The notes beneath the pieces are model-generated. The model was not told where the DNA came from and made no database searches. It saw nothing but the letters and a program-made list of their open reading frames with translations. A DNA stretch of 64,000 bases from NCBI GenBank assembly GCA_963851105.1, contig CAWKNP010000009.1, positions 124,001 through 188,000 on the forward strand. Direction: 5' to 3'. Source of the DNA: DATARN01 sp963851105 (GTDB lineage Bacteria; Actinomycetota; Acidimicrobiia; Acidimicrobiales; Palsa-688). Below, one piece after another: positions 32,961 to 41,564 of the stretch. Positions within the stretch are counted from its first letter, which is position 1. Every line of letters starts with the position of its first letter. Made by a program: the position numbers and the translations under genes.

Positions 32961-34430
32961 GTGGAGCATCCTCGCCGCTACCTCATCCGCACCTTCGGGT
33001 GCCAGATGAACGAGCACGATTCCGAGCGGTTGGCCGGGTTGCTGGAATCCGACGGCATGGTCGCGGCCGCCGGGATCGACGACGCCGACGTGGTCGTCCT
33101 CAATACTTGCTGTATCCGCGAGAACGCCGACAACAAATTGTACGGCAACTTGGGGATGCTCAAAGCGGTCAAGGAGAGCCAACCGGGCTTGCAGATAGCA
33201 GTCGCCGGCTGCCTGGCCCAGAAGGACCGCGACGTGATCCAGAAGCGAGCGCCGTGGGTCGACGCGGTATGGGGCACCCACAACGTCGGGGAGGCGGTCA
33301 ACCTGCTGCGCCGGGCCCGCGACGAGGGGCCGGTGATCGAGATCCTCGAGGCCACGCCCCTCGACGACGACACCATGTTTCCCTCGGCCCTGCCGGCGCG
33401 CCGCCAGCTGGCCCATGCCGCCTGGGTGACCATCCAGGTCGGCTGCGACAACAGTTGCGCTTTCTGCATCGTCCCGGCGGTTCGCGGCGTCGAGATCAGC
33501 CGGCCGTTCGGCCAGGTGGTCGAGGAGGTCGCGGCGTTGGCGGAAGCGGGCACCGTCGAAGTCACCCTCCTCGGGCAGAACGTCAACTCGTACGGCCGTG
33601 ACCTCACGACGGCCCTGCGCCGCGAGCACGACTGGCGCTCAGGCACGTGGCGCGCCGGGGAGCGGTGGGCCGGCGACGATCGGCCGCGGGCGAGGCCGTT
33701 GTTCGGCGATCTGCTGCGAGCGGTGGCATCGGTTCCCGGCATTCGCCGGGTGCGCTTCACCAGCCCCCACCCGAAGGACCTGCGCCCCGACATCATCGCC
33801 GCCATGGCCGAAGCCGGCGCGGTCTGTCCCCACCTTCATCTGCCCCTGCAGTCGGGAAGTGACCGGACCTTGACGGCCATGCACCGCGGGTATACCGCGG
33901 CGCGCTACCTCGAGCGGCTGGCCGAAGCCCGCGCCGCGGTCGCCGATCTGGCGGTGACCACCGATCTGATCGTCGGGTTTCCCGGCGAAAGCGACGACGA
34001 CTTCGCCCGTACCCTCGAAGTGGTGGCCGAGGCGCAGTTCGACAGCGCCTACACCTTCATCTATTCACCTCGGCCCGGGACAGAGGCGGCGGCGCGGACA
34101 GAGGACTTCGTCGCCCCGGAGGTGATCGCGGAGCGCTTCGAGCGCCTCCGGGTCGTGGTCGAGCGTTCCGCACTGGCCAAGCACGAGGCGCGGGTGGGGC
34201 GGGTCGAGGAAGTGCTCATCGAAGGTCCGAGCAAACGGGATCCGGCCATCTTGAGCGGGCGCACCGGTCAGAACAAACTTGTGCACCTGCCGTGCCCCGA
34301 GCCGCTGGCCGCGGGCACGTTCGCCACCGCCCGGATCACCCGGGGTGCTCCCCATTTCCTCGTCGGCGACCTCGTGGCGGTGACGGCGCGGCCCCGCCAC
34401 CGTGTCAGGATCCCCGTGGTGGCGGTCTGA
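32961..34430 (+). CDS. miaB: tRNA-2-methylthio-N6-dimethylallyladenosine synthase
   Basis: Radical SAM methylthiotransferase acting on i6A37 of tRNA. The 489-residue protein has the UPF0004 cysteines (TFGCQMNEHDSER, LNTCCIRENAD, VAGCLAQKD), the radical SAM motif CDNSCAFCIVPAVRG near residue 164 and a C-terminal TRAM domain. A ~30-residue insertion near 220-245 (REHDWRSGTWRAGERW) is rich in Arg and Trp. The stop overlaps the proposed CTG start of miaA, which makes its substrate. Confidence 0.95.
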   Translation: MEHPRRYLIRTFGCQMNEHDSERLAGLLESDGMVAAAGIDDADVVVLNTCCIRENADNKLYGNLGMLKAVKESQPGLQIAVAGCLAQKDRDVIQKRAPWVDAVWGTHNVGEAVNLLRRARDEGPVIEILEATPLDDDTMFPSALPARRQLAHAAWVTIQVGCDNSCAFCIVPAVRGVEISRPFGQVVEEVAALAEAGTVEVTLLGQNVNSYGRDLTTALRREHDWRSGTWRAGERWAGDDRPRARPLFGDLLRAVASVPGIRRVRFTSPHPKDLRPDIIAAMAEAGAVCPHLHLPLQSGSDRTLTAMHRGYTAARYLERLAEARAAVADLAVTTDLIVGFPGESDDDFARTLEVVAEAQFDSAYTFIYSPRPGTEAAARTEDFVAPEVIAERFERLRVVVERSALAKHEARVGRVEEVLIEGPSKRDPAILSGRTGQNKLVHLPCPEPLAAGTFATARITRGAPHFLVGDLVAVTARPRHRVRIPVVAV

Positions 34431-35366
34431 ACGACACCGCGGGGGCGCACCTGGCGCTGGTCGGCTGTACCGCGTCGGGCAAGTCCGCCATCGCCTTGGA
34501 GGTGGCCCGGCGGCTGACCGAAGCCGGCGACGGGCGCCCGATCGAAATCGTCTGCGTCGACTCGATGCAGGTCTACCGGGGAATGGACGTGGGCACCGCC
34601 AAACCGACCGCGGCCGATCGGGCCGCAGTTCCCCATCATCTCCTCGACCTGGTCTCCCCGGGCGAAGACTTCACCGTTACCCGCTACCAGAAGGCGGCGG
34701 AGGACGCCCTGGCGGCCATCGAGGGGCGCGGCGCCCGCGCCCTTCTGGTCGGCGGCACAGGCCTGTACTTCCGGGCCATCGTCGACCGGTTGACCCCGCC
34801 CGGCCAGTTCCCGGCGGTACGGGCCCAGCTCGAGGCGGAACCCGACACCGCCCTGCTCTACCGGCGCCTGTCGGCCGTGGACCCGCTGGCGGCGTCGCGG
34901 ATCATCGCGTCCAACCGCCGCCGCGTGATCCGGGCCCTCGAAGTGTCATTGGGCAGCGGCCACCCTTTTTCCACGTTCGGACCGGGAATGGCCACCTTTG
35001 CCCCGACCACGGTTCCGCATCGCCGGCGCCTGGCTCCCGCGGGCGGTCGTGGGGCAGCGGATAGAAGCCCGCTTCCGCGCCATGCTGACCGCGGGCCTGA
35101 TGGCCGAAGTGGCGGCGCTGGCGGCGCAACCGGGCGGGTTGTCGCGCACCGCCCGCCAGGCGCTCGGTTACCGCGAAGTACTGACCATCCTCGAGGACGG
35201 GACGCCCCTCGAGACGGCGGCCGCCGAGGCGCTGCGGCGGACGAAGGCCTTCGCCCGGCGCCAGCGGGTGTGGTGGCGGCGGGACCCGCGCATCGCCTGG
35301 TTCGGGGCGGCCGAGAATCCTCTCGATGTTGTGCCCGCGCTGCTGGGAGACTGGAGGCGGCCATGA
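34427..35366 (+). CDS. miaA: tRNA dimethylallyltransferase, interrupted by a +1 frameshift
   Basis: Adds dimethylallyl to A37 of tRNA, the substrate of MiaB. The first frame has the P-loop LALVGCTASGKSAIAL, VDSMQVYRGMDVGTAKPT and NRRRVIRALEVSLGSGHPFS. The conserved continuation (AGAWLPRAVVGQRIEARF, RQALGYREVLTI, RRTKAFARRQRVWWRR) is in the next frame, so one extra base lies near 35008-35015. The only start near the conserved N-terminus is CTG at 34427, overlapping the miaB stop as CTGA. The 3' end overlaps dapF (ATGA). The frameshift is probably a sequence error; a true pseudogene is the alternative. Confidence 0.85.
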
Positions 35367-36182
35367 CCACGCTCACCCTCACCAAGTACCACGGGCTCGG
35401 CAACGACTTCCTCATCCTGCTCGACCTCGCCGGCTCGACGCCGATCGACGCCGCCTTGGCCCGGGCGGTGTGCGACCGCCACCGGGGGATCGGCGCCGAC
35501 GGGCTTATCCGCGCCACTCTCGGGCCCGAGGGCCTCACGTTCGAGTTGCGCAACGCCGACGGCGGCGCGGCCGAGATGAGTGGCAACGGCATCCGCTGCC
35601 TGGCCCAGGCGGCGCTCGCCGCCGGAGTCGTCGTCGCAGGGCGAGGCGTTCGTGGTGACCACGCCTGCGGGACCCCGGACGGTTACCGTGCGCCCGGGCC
35701 CCGGACCGGCGCAAGCCTGGGCCGCGGTCGAGATGGGGATCGCGACCGTATCCGGCTCCGACGAGGGCGGGCGGTGCAACGTGGGCCACGGCCAGCTGCG
35801 CGTCGACATGGGCAATCCCCACCTGGTCGTGTTGGGCCCCGATCCCGCGGGCGTCGCCGTCGAAGGGCTCGGGCCCGCCCTCGAAGCCAGCGTGGCGGGC
35901 GGCCAGAACGTGGAGTTCGTGACCCTCGGGCCGGGTCCCGACGAGGTCACCATGCGGGTGTGGGAACGGGGGGTCGGCGAGACGCTGGCCTGCGGGACGG
36001 GCGCCGCCGCGGCGGCGGTGGCCATGGCCCACTGGGGCCGGGTCGGACGCCAGGTGACCGTCCACCAGCCGGGCGGCTCCGCCCATGTCGAACTGCGCCC
36101 CGACGGCACCGTCGTGCTGGCTGGGCCCACCGAGCGGATCGCGGTGTGTGACGTCGAAGTCGATTCCGTGACGGTCGCATGA
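35363..36182 (+). CDS. dapF: Diaminopimelate epimerase, interrupted by a +1 frameshift
   Basis: Converts LL- to meso-diaminopimelate. The first frame shows TKYHGLGNDFLILLD, RHRGIGADGLI and the active-site Cys-region NADGGAAEMSGNGIRCLAQAAL (first catalytic Cys). The remainder (GEAFVVTTPAGPRTVTV, MGNPHLVV, GQNVEFV, WERGVGETLACGTGAAAAA with the second Cys) is in another frame; one extra base lies near 35625-35640 in a GTCGTCGTC run. Because meso-DAP is required and the rest is well conserved, sequence error is likelier than decay. It overlaps miaA and hflX by ATGA. Confidence 0.87.
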
Positions 36183-37444
36183 GCCTGATCGAACGCAGTT
36201 TCCGGGAGAAGATCGTGCTCGTGGGCGTGGCCATCGGCGGCGCCTCGCTGGCCGAGACCGAGGACCATCTCGACGAGCTGTCCCTCCTCGTCGACACCGC
36301 CGGCGCCGACGAGGTGGCCCGGATGGTGCAGCGGCGCGATTCCGCCGACCCCGCCACCCTGATCGGTACCGGGAAGGCGGCGGAGCTGCGGGAGCTGTCG
36401 CTGGCCGTCGACGCCGACACCATCGTGTTCGACGCCGAGCTGACGCCCGCCCAGGCCCGCAATCTCGAGAAGCTCCTCGGCCGCACCGCCATCGACCGCA
36501 CCGCGGTCATCCTCGACATTTTCGCCCAGAACGCCCGCACCCGGGAGGGCAAGGCCCAGGTGGAGCTGGCGTTGCTGCGCTACCGCCTCCCCCGGCTGCG
36601 GGGCAAGGGAAAAGCGCTCTCCCAGCAGGCGGGCGGCATCGGCACCCGGGGCCCCGGCGAGACCCAGCTCGAGGTCGACCGGCGGCGGCTCGTGAAGCGC
36701 ATGACCAAGTTGGAGACCGACCTGAAAAACGTGTCCCGCACCCGCCGGGTCCAGCTCAAGGCCCGGGCCCGCAGCCGCCTGTCGACGGTCTCGCTCGTGG
36801 GGTACACCAACTCCGGCAAATCGACGCTGCTCAACTGCCTCACCGACGCCGGCGTGTTAGTGGAGGACCGGTTGTTCGCCACGTTGGATCCCCGCACGCG
36901 CCGCCTGGCGCTGCCCGGCGGGGAATCGGTCTTGCTGTCGGACACCGTCGGCTTTGTGCGCAAACTGCCTCACCAGCTGGTGGAGGCGTTCCGCTCGACG
37001 TTGGAGGTGGTAAACGAGTCGGATCTTTTGGTTCATGTGGTCGACTCGGCCGCGGCCAACCCGCTCGCCCAGATCGAGGCGGTGCGCACCGTGCTGGCGG
37101 AGATCGGAGCCGGCGAGGTGCCAGAGCTGATGGCATTCAACAAGGCCGACCTGACCCCTGAGGCCAAGCGCCTGGCGGGGCGTTACCCCGGGGCGGTGAT
37201 GATCTCGGCCCTCACGGGGGAGGGGGTCGATGGCTTGGTCGAGGCGGTCGGGGACCGGCTGCGGGCCCTGGCCCGAGTGGTCGAGCTGGTCGTTCCCTAT
37301 GACCGCGGCGACGTGCTGGCCGCGGTGCACCGAGAGGGCGAAGTGCTCGTCGAGCGGCACGACGAGGAGTCGACCCAGCTTCGCGTGCGCGTCGACGAGG
37401 CGGGGGCCGCCCGCTTCCGCGAATGGGTGGTGGATCCGGCATGA
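36179..37444 (+). CDS. hflX: GTPase HflX
   Basis: Ribosome-splitting GTPase that binds the 50S subunit. The 421-residue protein has the N-terminal HflX domain (GTGKAAELRELSLAVDADTIVFD, LTPAQARNLEKLLG), the linker motif GIGTRGPGETQLEVDRR, and the G domain with GYTNSGKSTLLN near residue 206, DTVGFVRKLPH near 261 and NKADL. It is joined to dapF and dapC by ATGA overlaps, so the tRNA-modification, wall-precursor and ribosome genes form one transcript. Confidence 0.95.
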   Translation: MSLIERSFREKIVLVGVAIGGASLAETEDHLDELSLLVDTAGADEVARMVQRRDSADPATLIGTGKAAELRELSLAVDADTIVFDAELTPAQARNLEKLLGRTAIDRTAVILDIFAQNARTREGKAQVELALLRYRLPRLRGKGKALSQQAGGIGTRGPGETQLEVDRRRLVKRMTKLETDLKNVSRTRRVQLKARARSRLSTVSLVGYTNSGKSTLLNCLTDAGVLVEDRLFATLDPRTRRLALPGGESVLLSDTVGFVRKLPHQLVEAFRSTLEVVNESDLLVHVVDSAAANPLAQIEAVRTVLAEIGAGEVPELMAFNKADLTPEAKRLAGRYPGAVMISALTGEGVDGLVEAVGDRLRALARVVELVVPYDRGDVLAAVHREGEVLVERHDEESTQLRVRVDEAGAARFREWVVDPA

Positions 37445-38595
37445 CGTCTGGCTTCGTGCCTCCCATCTACCCGTACGACCGGCTGGACCCGGCGAAGGCC
37501 AAGGCCGCCGCCTTGCCGGGGGGCCTGGTCGACCTGTCGATCGGTACGCCGACCGACGCCCCGCCGCCGTCGGTCCTCGCCGCCCTGGCGGGCGCCGACA
37601 AGGCGGGCACCGTCCGCGGGTATCCGCCCTCGGCGGGGACCGGGCCGCTGCGGGCCGCGATCGCGGATTGGTTCTCCCGCCTCCTGGCGGTGGAACTTCC
37701 TATCGATGCCATCGCGGCGTGCATCGGCAGCAAGGAGTTCGTGGCCACGCTGCCGCAGTGGCTGCGGTTGCGCACCCCCGAGCGCGACACCGTCCTGTAC
37801 CCGGCCATCAGCTACCCGACCTACGAGATGGGCGCCATCCTCGCCGGGTGCCGGGCGGTTCCCGTGCCTGTCGACGCCTCGTTCCGGCTCGACCTGGCGG
37901 CGGTGGCCGAGGCCGACGCCGCCCGGGCGCTGGTCCTGTGGGTCAACAGCCCGGGCAACCCCGCGGGCCAGCGTGACGACCTGGCGGCCGCGGCCGCCTG
38001 GGGTCGGGCCCGGGGCGTGCCCGTCTTCAGTGACGAGTGCTATCTGGAATTCACCTGGGACGGCCCGCCCGAGACCATCCTGTCGTCCGGCTTGGACGGG
38101 GTGGTGGCCGTCCATTCGCTTTCCAAGCGATCCAACCTCGCCGGCCTCCGGCTGGGGTGGTACGCCGGCGACCCGTCGCTCGTGCGCTACCTGAGCGAGG
38201 TGCGCAAGCACGTGGGGATGATGCCGCCGGGCCCGGTGCAGCTGGCGGCGGTGGCGGCGCTGGGGGACCACGGCCACGTCGACGAGCAGCGGGCCCGTTA
38301 CTGGGCCCGGCTGCAGCGCATGGCGTCGCTGCTTGGTGAGCTCGGGGTCGCCGCCGCGATGCCCCAGGGCGGGTTTTACCTGTGGGCGCCGGCGCCCGAC
38401 GGCGATGCCTGGGGTTTCGCCGAGAAACTGGCGGTCGAAGGCGGGGTCCTGGTCTCGCCCGGCGACATCTACGGGCCGCCGGGGGCCGGCTACATCCGCG
38501 TCGCCATGGTGCGACCCTTGGCCCGCCTGGAGCTGGTCGCCCGCCGCATGGGCCTGTCACCCGGCTCCGCCTCGGACAGCGACGAGGACCGATAA
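37441..38595 (+). CDS. dapC: Succinyldiaminopimelate aminotransferase (class I/II PLP aminotransferase)
   Basis: Predicted PLP enzyme making N-succinyl-LL-diaminopimelate. The 384-residue protein has DLSIGTPTDAPPPSV near the N-terminus, WVNSPGNPAGQ, FSDECYLEFTWDG, the PLP lysine in SLSKRSNLAGLRLGW near residue 225, and an Arg-bearing C-terminal part. Position between hflX and dapD/dapE supports the DapC assignment over other class I aminotransferases. ATGA overlap with hflX. Confidence 0.9.
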   Translation: MTSGFVPPIYPYDRLDPAKAKAAALPGGLVDLSIGTPTDAPPPSVLAALAGADKAGTVRGYPPSAGTGPLRAAIADWFSRLLAVELPIDAIAACIGSKEFVATLPQWLRLRTPERDTVLYPAISYPTYEMGAILAGCRAVPVPVDASFRLDLAAVAEADAARALVLWVNSPGNPAGQRDDLAAAAAWGRARGVPVFSDECYLEFTWDGPPETILSSGLDGVVAVHSLSKRSNLAGLRLGWYAGDPSLVRYLSEVRKHVGMMPPGPVQLAAVAALGDHGHVDEQRARYWARLQRMASLLGELGVAAAMPQGGFYLWAPAPDGDAWGFAEKLAVEGGVLVSPGDIYGPPGAGYIRVAMVRPLARLELVARRMGLSPGSASDSDEDR

Positions 38596-38634
38596 TTGCC
38601 TCCCGGCCCCACCGGTGCCGGTGACCGTGGCGAG

Positions 38635-38640
38635 TAGTTT
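38635..38640 (+). promoter_or_regulatory. Candidate -10 box for leaderless dapD transcript
   Basis: TAGTTT lies 8 bases before the dapD ATG with no Shine-Dalgarno, suggesting an internal promoter for dapD-dapE. Confidence 0.4.
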
Positions 38641-38648
38641 CCACCGTC

Positions 38649-39473
38649 ATGGCTGATCTGCAGGCGACGATCGAGGACCTTTGGAACCGGCGAGGCGAAC
38701 TGGCAGCCGGTGACCAGGCTGCCCTCGGCCCGGTGCGCGACGCCATCGACACCCTCGACCGGGGCGAGAACCGCGTGGCGGAGGTAGCCGACGACGGATC
38801 GGTTGTGGTTCACGAGTGGCTGAAGGAAGCGATCCTGCTTTTCTTCAAACTGTCGGCCATCGAGACCATTTCCGACGGGCCGTTCGAATACGCAGACAAG
38901 ATCCCCCTCAAGGCGGGATTCGCCGAACTCGGCGTCCGGGTCGTCCCCGGCGCCTCGGCCCGCTGGGGCAGCTTTCTCGAGCGCGGGGTCATCCTCATGC
39001 CGAGCTACGTCAACATCGGGGCACGGGTGGGCGCCAACACCATGGTCGACACCTGGGCCACGGTGGGCTCCTGTGCCCAGATCGGCGCCAACGTCCACCT
39101 GTCCGGGGGAGTCGGCATCGGGGGAGTGCTCGAGCCGCCCCAAGCAGCACCGGTCATTATCGGGGACGAAGCGCTCATCGGCAGCCGGTGCATGATCACC
39201 CAGGGAGCCCGCGTCGGTGCCGGCGCGGTGCTCGGTGAGGGCTGTGTCCTCAACCGGGCCATTCCCGTGATCGACGCCCAGACCGGCGCCGAGGTGTCCC
39301 GCGGCATCGTCCCCCCGTGGTGCGTGGGCGTGACCGCCTCGCGGCGCCGGGAGTTCCCCGGCGGAGAGTACGGGCTGCCGTGCATCCTCATCATCCGGCG
39401 CCTCGAGCCGGGCCGGCGCCATGACAGTGCCAAGCTCAACGAGCTCCTCCGTGAGGAGGGTGTCTCGACGTGA
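38649..39473 (+). CDS. dapD: Tetrahydrodipicolinate N-succinyltransferase
   Basis: Transfers succinyl from succinyl-CoA to tetrahydrodipicolinate. The 274-residue protein is of the long proteobacterial-like DapD type, with a helical N-terminal domain and a left-handed beta-helix of hexapeptide repeats (SYVNIGARVGANTMVDTWATVGS near residue 118). The loop GGVLEPPQAAPVIIGD is characteristic. It has its own candidate promoter and is followed by a G-rich 97-base gap before dapE. Confidence 0.95.
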   Translation: MADLQATIEDLWNRRGELAAGDQAALGPVRDAIDTLDRGENRVAEVADDGSVVVHEWLKEAILLFFKLSAIETISDGPFEYADKIPLKAGFAELGVRVVPGASARWGSFLERGVILMPSYVNIGARVGANTMVDTWATVGSCAQIGANVHLSGGVGIGGVLEPPQAAPVIIGDEALIGSRCMITQGARVGAGAVLGEGCVLNRAIPVIDAQTGAEVSRGIVPPWCVGVTASRRREFPGGEYGLPCILIIRRLEPGRRHDSAKLNELLREEGVST

Positions 39474-39536
39474 GCGCCGCGTGGGCTGGCGGCGGGGCGT
39501 GGCGGCGGGGCGTCAAGGTGCCGCGGGTTCGAGATC

Positions 39537-39562
39537 GGGTCGGGATCGGGTCGGGGTCGGGG
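39537..39562 (+). promoter_or_regulatory. Potential G-quadruplex in front of dapE
   Basis: Five runs of three or four G separated by TC or ATC lie on the coding strand, ending 8 bases before the dapE ATG. In RNA this could fold into a two- or three-tier quadruplex over the ribosome landing site. No ordinary Shine-Dalgarno is present. Confidence 0.5.
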
Positions 39563-39570
39563 TCGGCGGC

Positions 39571-40659
39571 ATGACCGGTGACGTCCGGGTCATGACCGAC
39601 CTGTTGGCCGCCACCGCGGCGCTGGTCGCCATCGCCTCGGTGAGCCACGACGAGGCCGTCATCGCCGACCATGTCGAGGCCCGGTTGCGCGCCGTCCCCT
39701 GGCTGACCGTCGATCGCATCGAGGACAATGTGGTGGCCCGCACGACGCTCGGCCGGGACCGGCGGCTGGTCCTCGGCGGCCATCTCGACACCGTGCCGGC
39801 CAACCACAACGCCGTGCCTCGATTCGACGGCGACCTGCTGTGGGGTCTCGGCTCCGCCGACATGAAGGCCGGTCTCGCGGTGATGCTTGAGCTGGCCACC
39901 ACGGTGCCCGATCCGGTCATCGACGTGACCTACGTCTTCTACGCCTGCGAAGAGGTGGCCCGAGAGTTCAACGGCCTGTCGCGGTTGTTCGAGCTGCGGC
40001 CCGACCTGGTCGTCGCCGACGCCGCCATCCTGACCGAGCCCACCGGCGCCATCGTGGAAGCCGGGTGCCAGGGCGTGCTCAGACTCGACGTCACCGTCAC
40101 CGGCGAGCGAGCCCACAGTGCGCGGCCGTGGATGGGGATCAACGCCATCCACCGTCTCGGCCCAGTGCTCGAAATCGTCGCCGGTTATGTCGGCCGGGAG
40201 CCGGTGATCGATGGTTGCCGGTACCGGGAGGCGTTGCAGGCAGTGGGGGTAAACGGCGGGGTGGCGGGCAATGTCGTGCCCGACCGGGCCACGGTGACCC
40301 TCAACCACCGCTTCGCCCCCGACCGTGATGCCCCGGCGGCCATCGCCGCCATCGAGAAGTTGCTGGTGCCCGTGGTGGATTTGGGGCGGGGCGATCGCAT
40401 CGAGGTGCGCGACCAGGCGCCGTCGGCGCTGCCCGGCCTCGGCGATCCCCTGCTGGCCCGTTTGGTCGCGGCGACGGGGAGTCCCGCCGAGGCCAAGCTG
40501 GGCTGGACCGACGTCGCCTTCTTCTCGGAACGAGGAATCCCGGCCACCAACTTCGGTCCCGGTGACCCCGGCGTGGCTCACGCCGCCGGCGAGCGGGTGC
40601 ACCGCTCGGAGTTGGAGACCGTCCACCGGGTCCTGGTTGCTTTGCTCACCACCGCCTGA
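39571..40659 (+). CDS. dapE: Succinyl-diaminopimelate desuccinylase
   Basis: Zinc peptidase-family (M20) enzyme releasing LL-diaminopimelate from its succinyl form. The 362-residue protein has LGGHLDTVPA near residue 68, GLGSADMKAGLAVML near 92, CEEVAREFNG near 128 with the catalytic Glu, ILTEPTG near 153, and a C-terminal FGPGDPGVAHAAGERV. An ATG at 39592 (MTDLLAAT) is an alternative start nearer the conserved core. It closes the dap cluster and converges with lexA. Confidence 0.92.
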   Translation: MTGDVRVMTDLLAATAALVAIASVSHDEAVIADHVEARLRAVPWLTVDRIEDNVVARTTLGRDRRLVLGGHLDTVPANHNAVPRFDGDLLWGLGSADMKAGLAVMLELATTVPDPVIDVTYVFYACEEVAREFNGLSRLFELRPDLVVADAAILTEPTGAIVEAGCQGVLRLDVTVTGERAHSARPWMGINAIHRLGPVLEIVAGYVGREPVIDGCRYREALQAVGVNGGVAGNVVPDRATVTLNHRFAPDRDAPAAIAAIEKLLVPVVDLGRGDRIEVRDQAPSALPGLGDPLLARLVAATGSPAEAKLGWTDVAFFSERGIPATNFGPGDPGVAHAAGERVHRSELETVHRVLVALLTTA

Positions 40660-40761
40660 CGAAGCGTCGTGGCCATCGCGGCCGGATGGCCCTGACACCG
40701 CCGGCGCCACCGAGTCCCGGGCAGCGTCGCCGGCAAGGGCAGCGTCGCCGGATCCGCCCCC

Positions 40762-41415
40762 TCAGAGACGGCGCAGGACCGTGACCACCTTGCCGAAGAT
40801 CGTGACATCGGAAGGATCGAACGCCATGGGCTCCAGCCGTGGGTTGGAGGGCAAGAGGACGACCTTGGCGCCCTTGCGGCTATAGGTCTTGACGGTCGCT
40901 TCCTCGCCCGGGATGCCGGCGACCACAATGTCGCCCTTGACGGCCTCCGGCTGCTGGCGCACCACCACGTAGTCGCCGTCGAGGATGCCGGCGCCGATCA
41001 TCGAGTCACCCCGGACTTTCAGCATGAACAGATTGCCGTCGCCCGTGAAGTCCTCAGGAAGTGGCAGGTACTCGTCAACATTCTCCTGCGCCAGCACGTC
41101 GGTACCCGCGGCCACGTCGCCGATCAGGGGTACGTGGCGCGCCGGGCGCCGGTCCATGGGAGCCTGGGCGCCGGTGTCGTAGTTGACGCCGATGGCCCGG
41201 GGCTTGGTCGGGTCCCGCCGGAGATACCCCTGGCGCTGCAACGTCTTCAGATGGGCATGCACGGTCGACGACGAGGTGAGGCCGACCGCCTCACCGACCT
41301 CGCGCACCGTCGGGGGGTACCCACGTTCGCGGATCTGTGCGGAGATGAAGTCGAGGATCTCCCTACGCTTGCCGGTCAGTTCGGTGTCAACCACCACATC
41401 CTCCTGCTTCGCCAT
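40762..41415 (-). CDS. lexA: SOS repressor LexA
   Basis: Represses DNA-damage genes and is self-cleaved with RecA. The 217-residue protein has a winged-helix N-terminus (GYPPTVREVGEAVGLTSSSTVHAHL), the Ala103-Gly104 cleavage site in GDVAAGTD, and the catalytic Ser138 (RGDSM) and Lys176 (ATVKTY). A -35/-10 pair upstream (TTGATT, 18 bases, TACACT) puts the transcript start at the ATG, so it is probably leaderless. A LexA-box-like site covers the -35, consistent with autoregulation. Confidence 0.97.
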   Translation of the reverse strand: MAKQEDVVVDTELTGKRREILDFISAQIRERGYPPTVREVGEAVGLTSSSTVHAHLKTLQRQGYLRRDPTKPRAIGVNYDTGAQAPMDRRPARHVPLIGDVAAGTDVLAQENVDEYLPLPEDFTGDGNLFMLKVRGDSMIGAGILDGDYVVVRQQPEAVKGDIVVAGIPGEEATVKTYSRKGAKVVLLPSNPRLEPMAFDPSDVTIFGKVVTVLRRL

Positions 41416-41423
41416 GTGATCTC

Positions 41424-41453
41424 AGTGTAGACGCCGCCATGTGACGAAATCAA
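41424..41453 (-). promoter_or_regulatory. lexA promoter
   Basis: On the minus strand TTGATT (41453-41448), an 18-base spacer and TACACT (41429-41424) precede the lexA ATG by 8 bases. The -35 overlaps LexA-box-like site 1. Confidence 0.6.
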
Positions 41454-41464
41454 ACATACGTTCC
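41451..41464. promoter_or_regulatory. LexA-box-like site 1
   Basis: CAAAC-atac-GTTCC has two mismatches to CGAAC-N4-GTTCG. It overlaps the lexA -35. Confidence 0.5.
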
Positions 41465-41465
41465 C

Positions 41466-41479
41466 CGCACATATGTTCG
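41466..41479. promoter_or_regulatory. LexA-box-like site 2
   Basis: CGCAC-atat-GTTCG has one mismatch to the CGAAC-N4-GTTCG core. It lies midway between lexA and the divergent LysM gene. Confidence 0.6.
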
Positions 41480-41488
41480 GCCAGGGGC

Positions 41489-41518
41489 TTGACGCGGAAC
41501 AGGTGTTCGTGGTGTGAT
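41489..41518 (+). promoter_or_regulatory. Candidate promoter of the LysM protein gene, with LexA box 3 in the spacer
   Basis: TTGACG (41489-41494), an 18-base spacer and TGTGAT (41513-41518). GGAAC-aggt-GTTCG (41496-41509), one mismatch to the LexA core, fills the spacer, so bound LexA would block polymerase. Confidence 0.6.
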
Positions 41519-41528
41519 GGTCGTGATC

Positions 41529-41542
41529 CGAACAGACGTTCG
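41529..41542. promoter_or_regulatory. SOS box (LexA-box site 4)
   Basis: CGAAC-agac-GTTCG is a perfect match to the LexA core. It lies 22 bases before the proposed GTG start of the LysM gene, in its leader. Confidence 0.85.
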
Positions 41543-41564
41543 TCCATCCCGAGGAGAGAGTTCT

